Source of the DNA: DATAWZ01 sp036266975
GTDB lineage: Bacteria > Actinomycetota > Thermoleophilia > Solirubrobacterales > Solirubrobacteraceae
Reading direction: 5' to 3'
Length of the DNA: 13,736 bases
Assembly (NCBI GenBank): GCA_036266975.1
Contig: DATAWZ010000032.1
Location: 1-13,736 of the forward strand
Position 1 is the stretch's first letter, and every line of letters begins with the position of its first letter. The position numbers were made by a program, and so were the translations under genes. The notes beneath the pieces were generated by a model. That model ran no database searches. It was not told the origin of the DNA and saw only the letters and a list, made by a program, of their open reading frames with translations. This document shows positions 12,415-13,736 of this stretch, piece after piece.

Positions 12415-13677
12415 ATGAGCGCTCCCCCCGCCCCGCCCGAGCCGCTGTCCCCGCAGCACATCGAGGACCCGTTTCCCGGATTGGAGGTCCTGCGGGACCA
12501 CTACCCGATCGTCTGGCACGACCTCACGCAGAGCTGGCTGGTCAGCCGCTACGAGGCGATCCGCCCGATCCTGCGCGACAACAAGCGCTGGTCCACCCAC
12601 CACATGAAGGACCTGCTCAACCTCTACCTCGGCGACGCGCCGACGCTCACCGAGATGGATGGGGCCGACCACACCCACCGTCGCGGCCTGGTCGCGCCGT
12701 ACTTCGCCGCGAACGGCGTGGCTCGCTTCCGGCCGGTCATCGAGCGACGCGCGCGGGCGCTGCTGGACCCGCTGCTCGAGCGCGAGCGCAAGGCCCTCGC
12801 CGCGGGCGAGCGCGGGCGAGCCGAGATCGACTTCGTCACCGAGTTCTCCTCGATCTATCCGGTCGACGTGATCGCCGACATGATGGCCCTGCCCGAGCGC
12901 GACTACCCCCGGCTCCAGGGCTGGTACAACGCCTGGATCCGCGCCGTCGGCAACATCGGCGCCGACCCGAAGATCCACGAGCGCGGGCTCGAGGCCAAGG
13001 TCACCTTCCGCGACTACATCCTGCCGCTCATCGCCGAGCGCCGGCAGGGCGAGGGCGAGGATCTCATCTCGCTGCTGTGCCGCTCAGAGCTCGAAGGCCG
13101 CTCGATGACCGACGAGGAGATCCGCTCGTTCCTCGCGCTGATCGTCCTCGCCGGGGGGGAGACCACCGATCACCAGCTCGGTTTCATCATCCACACGCTC
13201 GCCCAGAATCCCGAGCAGCAGCGCGCGCTGATCGAGGACCGGTCCCTGATGGACAAGATGCTCGCCGAGGGGCTGCGTTACACGGCGATGGTGCAGTTCA
13301 TCCAGCGCACGGCGCGCGAGGACATCGAGGTCGCCGGCGTGATGGTCACGGCGGGCACGAAGGTGACGCTGATGCTCGCCGCGGGCAACCGCGATCCCGA
13401 GCGCTGGCAGTGCCCGGCCGAGTTCCGCCCGGACCGCGACGACCACGACCCCGCCAAGGCGTTCACCGGCGGCGCCGAGCACGTGGGCTTCGGCGGCGGC
13501 CGCCACCTGTGCCTGGGCACGCACCTGGCCAAGGCCGAGATGGCGGTCGCGCTGAACCGGTTCCTCGACCACGCCCGCGACATCCGCCTCGCCGACGGCT
13601 TCGTGGCCCACGCCCAGCCCGACGCCGTCTTCGTGCGCGCCCTGCCGAGCGTGAAGATCACCTACGAGCCGGTCTGA
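12415..13677 (+). CDS. Cytochrome P450
   Basis: A 420-residue soluble bacterial P450. The I-helix oxygen-activation motif is A246-G-G-E-T-T251. The K-helix E-x-x-R is E285-G-L-R288. The heme loop is FGGGRHLCLG with axial Cys366. HTHRRGLVAPYF matches the C-helix H-x-x-x-R. No membrane anchor is present, so it would need a ferredoxin and reductase, which are not in the window. ATG 12415 begins one base after the monooxygenase stop, indicating a two-gene transcript. P450s of this kind hydroxylate terpenoids, steroids or fatty acids; none can be chosen from sequence alone. The length and all key residues are normal. Confidence 0.95.
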   Translation: MSAPPAPPEPLSPQHIEDPFPGLEVLRDHYPIVWHDLTQSWLVSRYEAIRPILRDNKRWSTHHMKDLLNLYLGDAPTLTEMDGADHTHRRGLVAPYFAANGVARFRPVIERRARALLDPLLERERKALAAGERGRAEIDFVTEFSSIYPVDVIADMMALPERDYPRLQGWYNAWIRAVGNIGADPKIHERGLEAKVTFRDYILPLIAERRQGEGEDLISLLCRSELEGRSMTDEEIRSFLALIVLAGGETTDHQLGFIIHTLAQNPEQQRALIEDRSLMDKMLAEGLRYTAMVQFIQRTAREDIEVAGVMVTAGTKVTLMLAAGNRDPERWQCPAEFRPDRDDHDPAKAFTGGAEHVGFGGGRHLCLGTHLAKAEMAVALNRFLDHARDIRLADGFVAHAQPDAVFVRALPSVKITYEPV

Positions 13678-13691
13678 GACCGACGGCGCCC

Positions 13692-13736
13692 TCAGTCCGA
13701 CGCGCCGGCGCGCGCTCGCAGCAGGTCGGCGAGCTC
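13692..13736 (-). CDS. Probable C-terminus of a minus-strand gene
   Basis: The minus strand reads ELADLLRARAGASD followed by TGA (complement of 13692-13694), and is open to the window edge. It would converge on the P450 gene with a 14-base gap. Only 14 residues are visible, so no family can be named, and coding is likely but unproven. Confidence 0.35.
   Translation of the reverse strand, partial: ELADLLRARAGASD

Noticed and set aside
11163..12461. 432-codon minus-strand frame opposite the flavin monooxygenase
   Set aside because: No recognisable domain, and the plus strand has a strong ribosome site and conserved motifs.
13673..13695. ctgag/ctcag inverted repeat after the P450 as a terminator
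   Set aside because: Only a 5-bp stem with a 12-base loop and no U-run.

Overview
The window is very GC-rich, compact DNA. Coding regions favour G/C third positions, GTG starts are common, neighbouring genes overlap by 1-4 bases, and TAnnnT-type -10 boxes often lie only 6-9 bases before a start codon, as on leaderless mRNAs. This suggests a high-GC actinobacterium. A soil Thermoleophilia/Solirubrobacterales-like lineage fits the gene content, but no rRNA or tRNA is present to settle this.

Layout. (1) 1-4953, plus strand: a lipid/polyester block of overlapping genes. It holds an acyl-CoA dehydrogenase cut by the window edge, an alpha/beta hydrolase, a PhaZ-like intracellular polyhydroxyalkanoate (PHA) depolymerase, an intergenic stretch with two different tandem repeats, a very small PhaE/phasin-like protein, a class III PHA synthase PhaC and a GNAT acetyltransferase. 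(2) 4954-5977: decayed DNA, with remnants of an ankyrin-repeat protein and a GyrI-like ligand-binding protein broken by four frame changes. (3) 5978-6294: a small basic protein, with a possible 31-codon ORF before it. (4) 6291-9334, minus strand: a secreted six-cysteine protein, a fusion of an acylphosphatase with a degenerate LigD 3'-phosphoesterase domain, an M15/VanY-like lipoprotein and an SDR oxidoreductase. (5) 9333-11078: a luciferase-like (LLM) oxidoreductase divergent from the SDR, with their ATG codons overlapping in one CATG, then a convergent six-helix membrane protein. (6) 11079-13736: an intergenic region with an inverted repeat, then an HsaA-like flavin monooxygenase and a cytochrome P450 one base apart, then the probable tail of a minus-strand gene.

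How the parts fit. Block 1 can be read as storage-polymer metabolism: PhaE-like plus PhaC make the polymer, the PhaZ-like hydrolase degrades it, and the acyl-CoA dehydrogenase links it to beta-oxidation. The oxygenases, LLM protein and SDR resemble catabolic or tailoring enzymes of hydrophobic compounds, but no substrate can be read from the sequence.

The most unusual items are the acylphosphatase-phosphoesterase fusion lacking the phosphoesterase metal ligands, the overlapping divergent promoters and start codons at 9319-9346, the palindromic array between the PHA genes, and the very short PhaE-like subunit.
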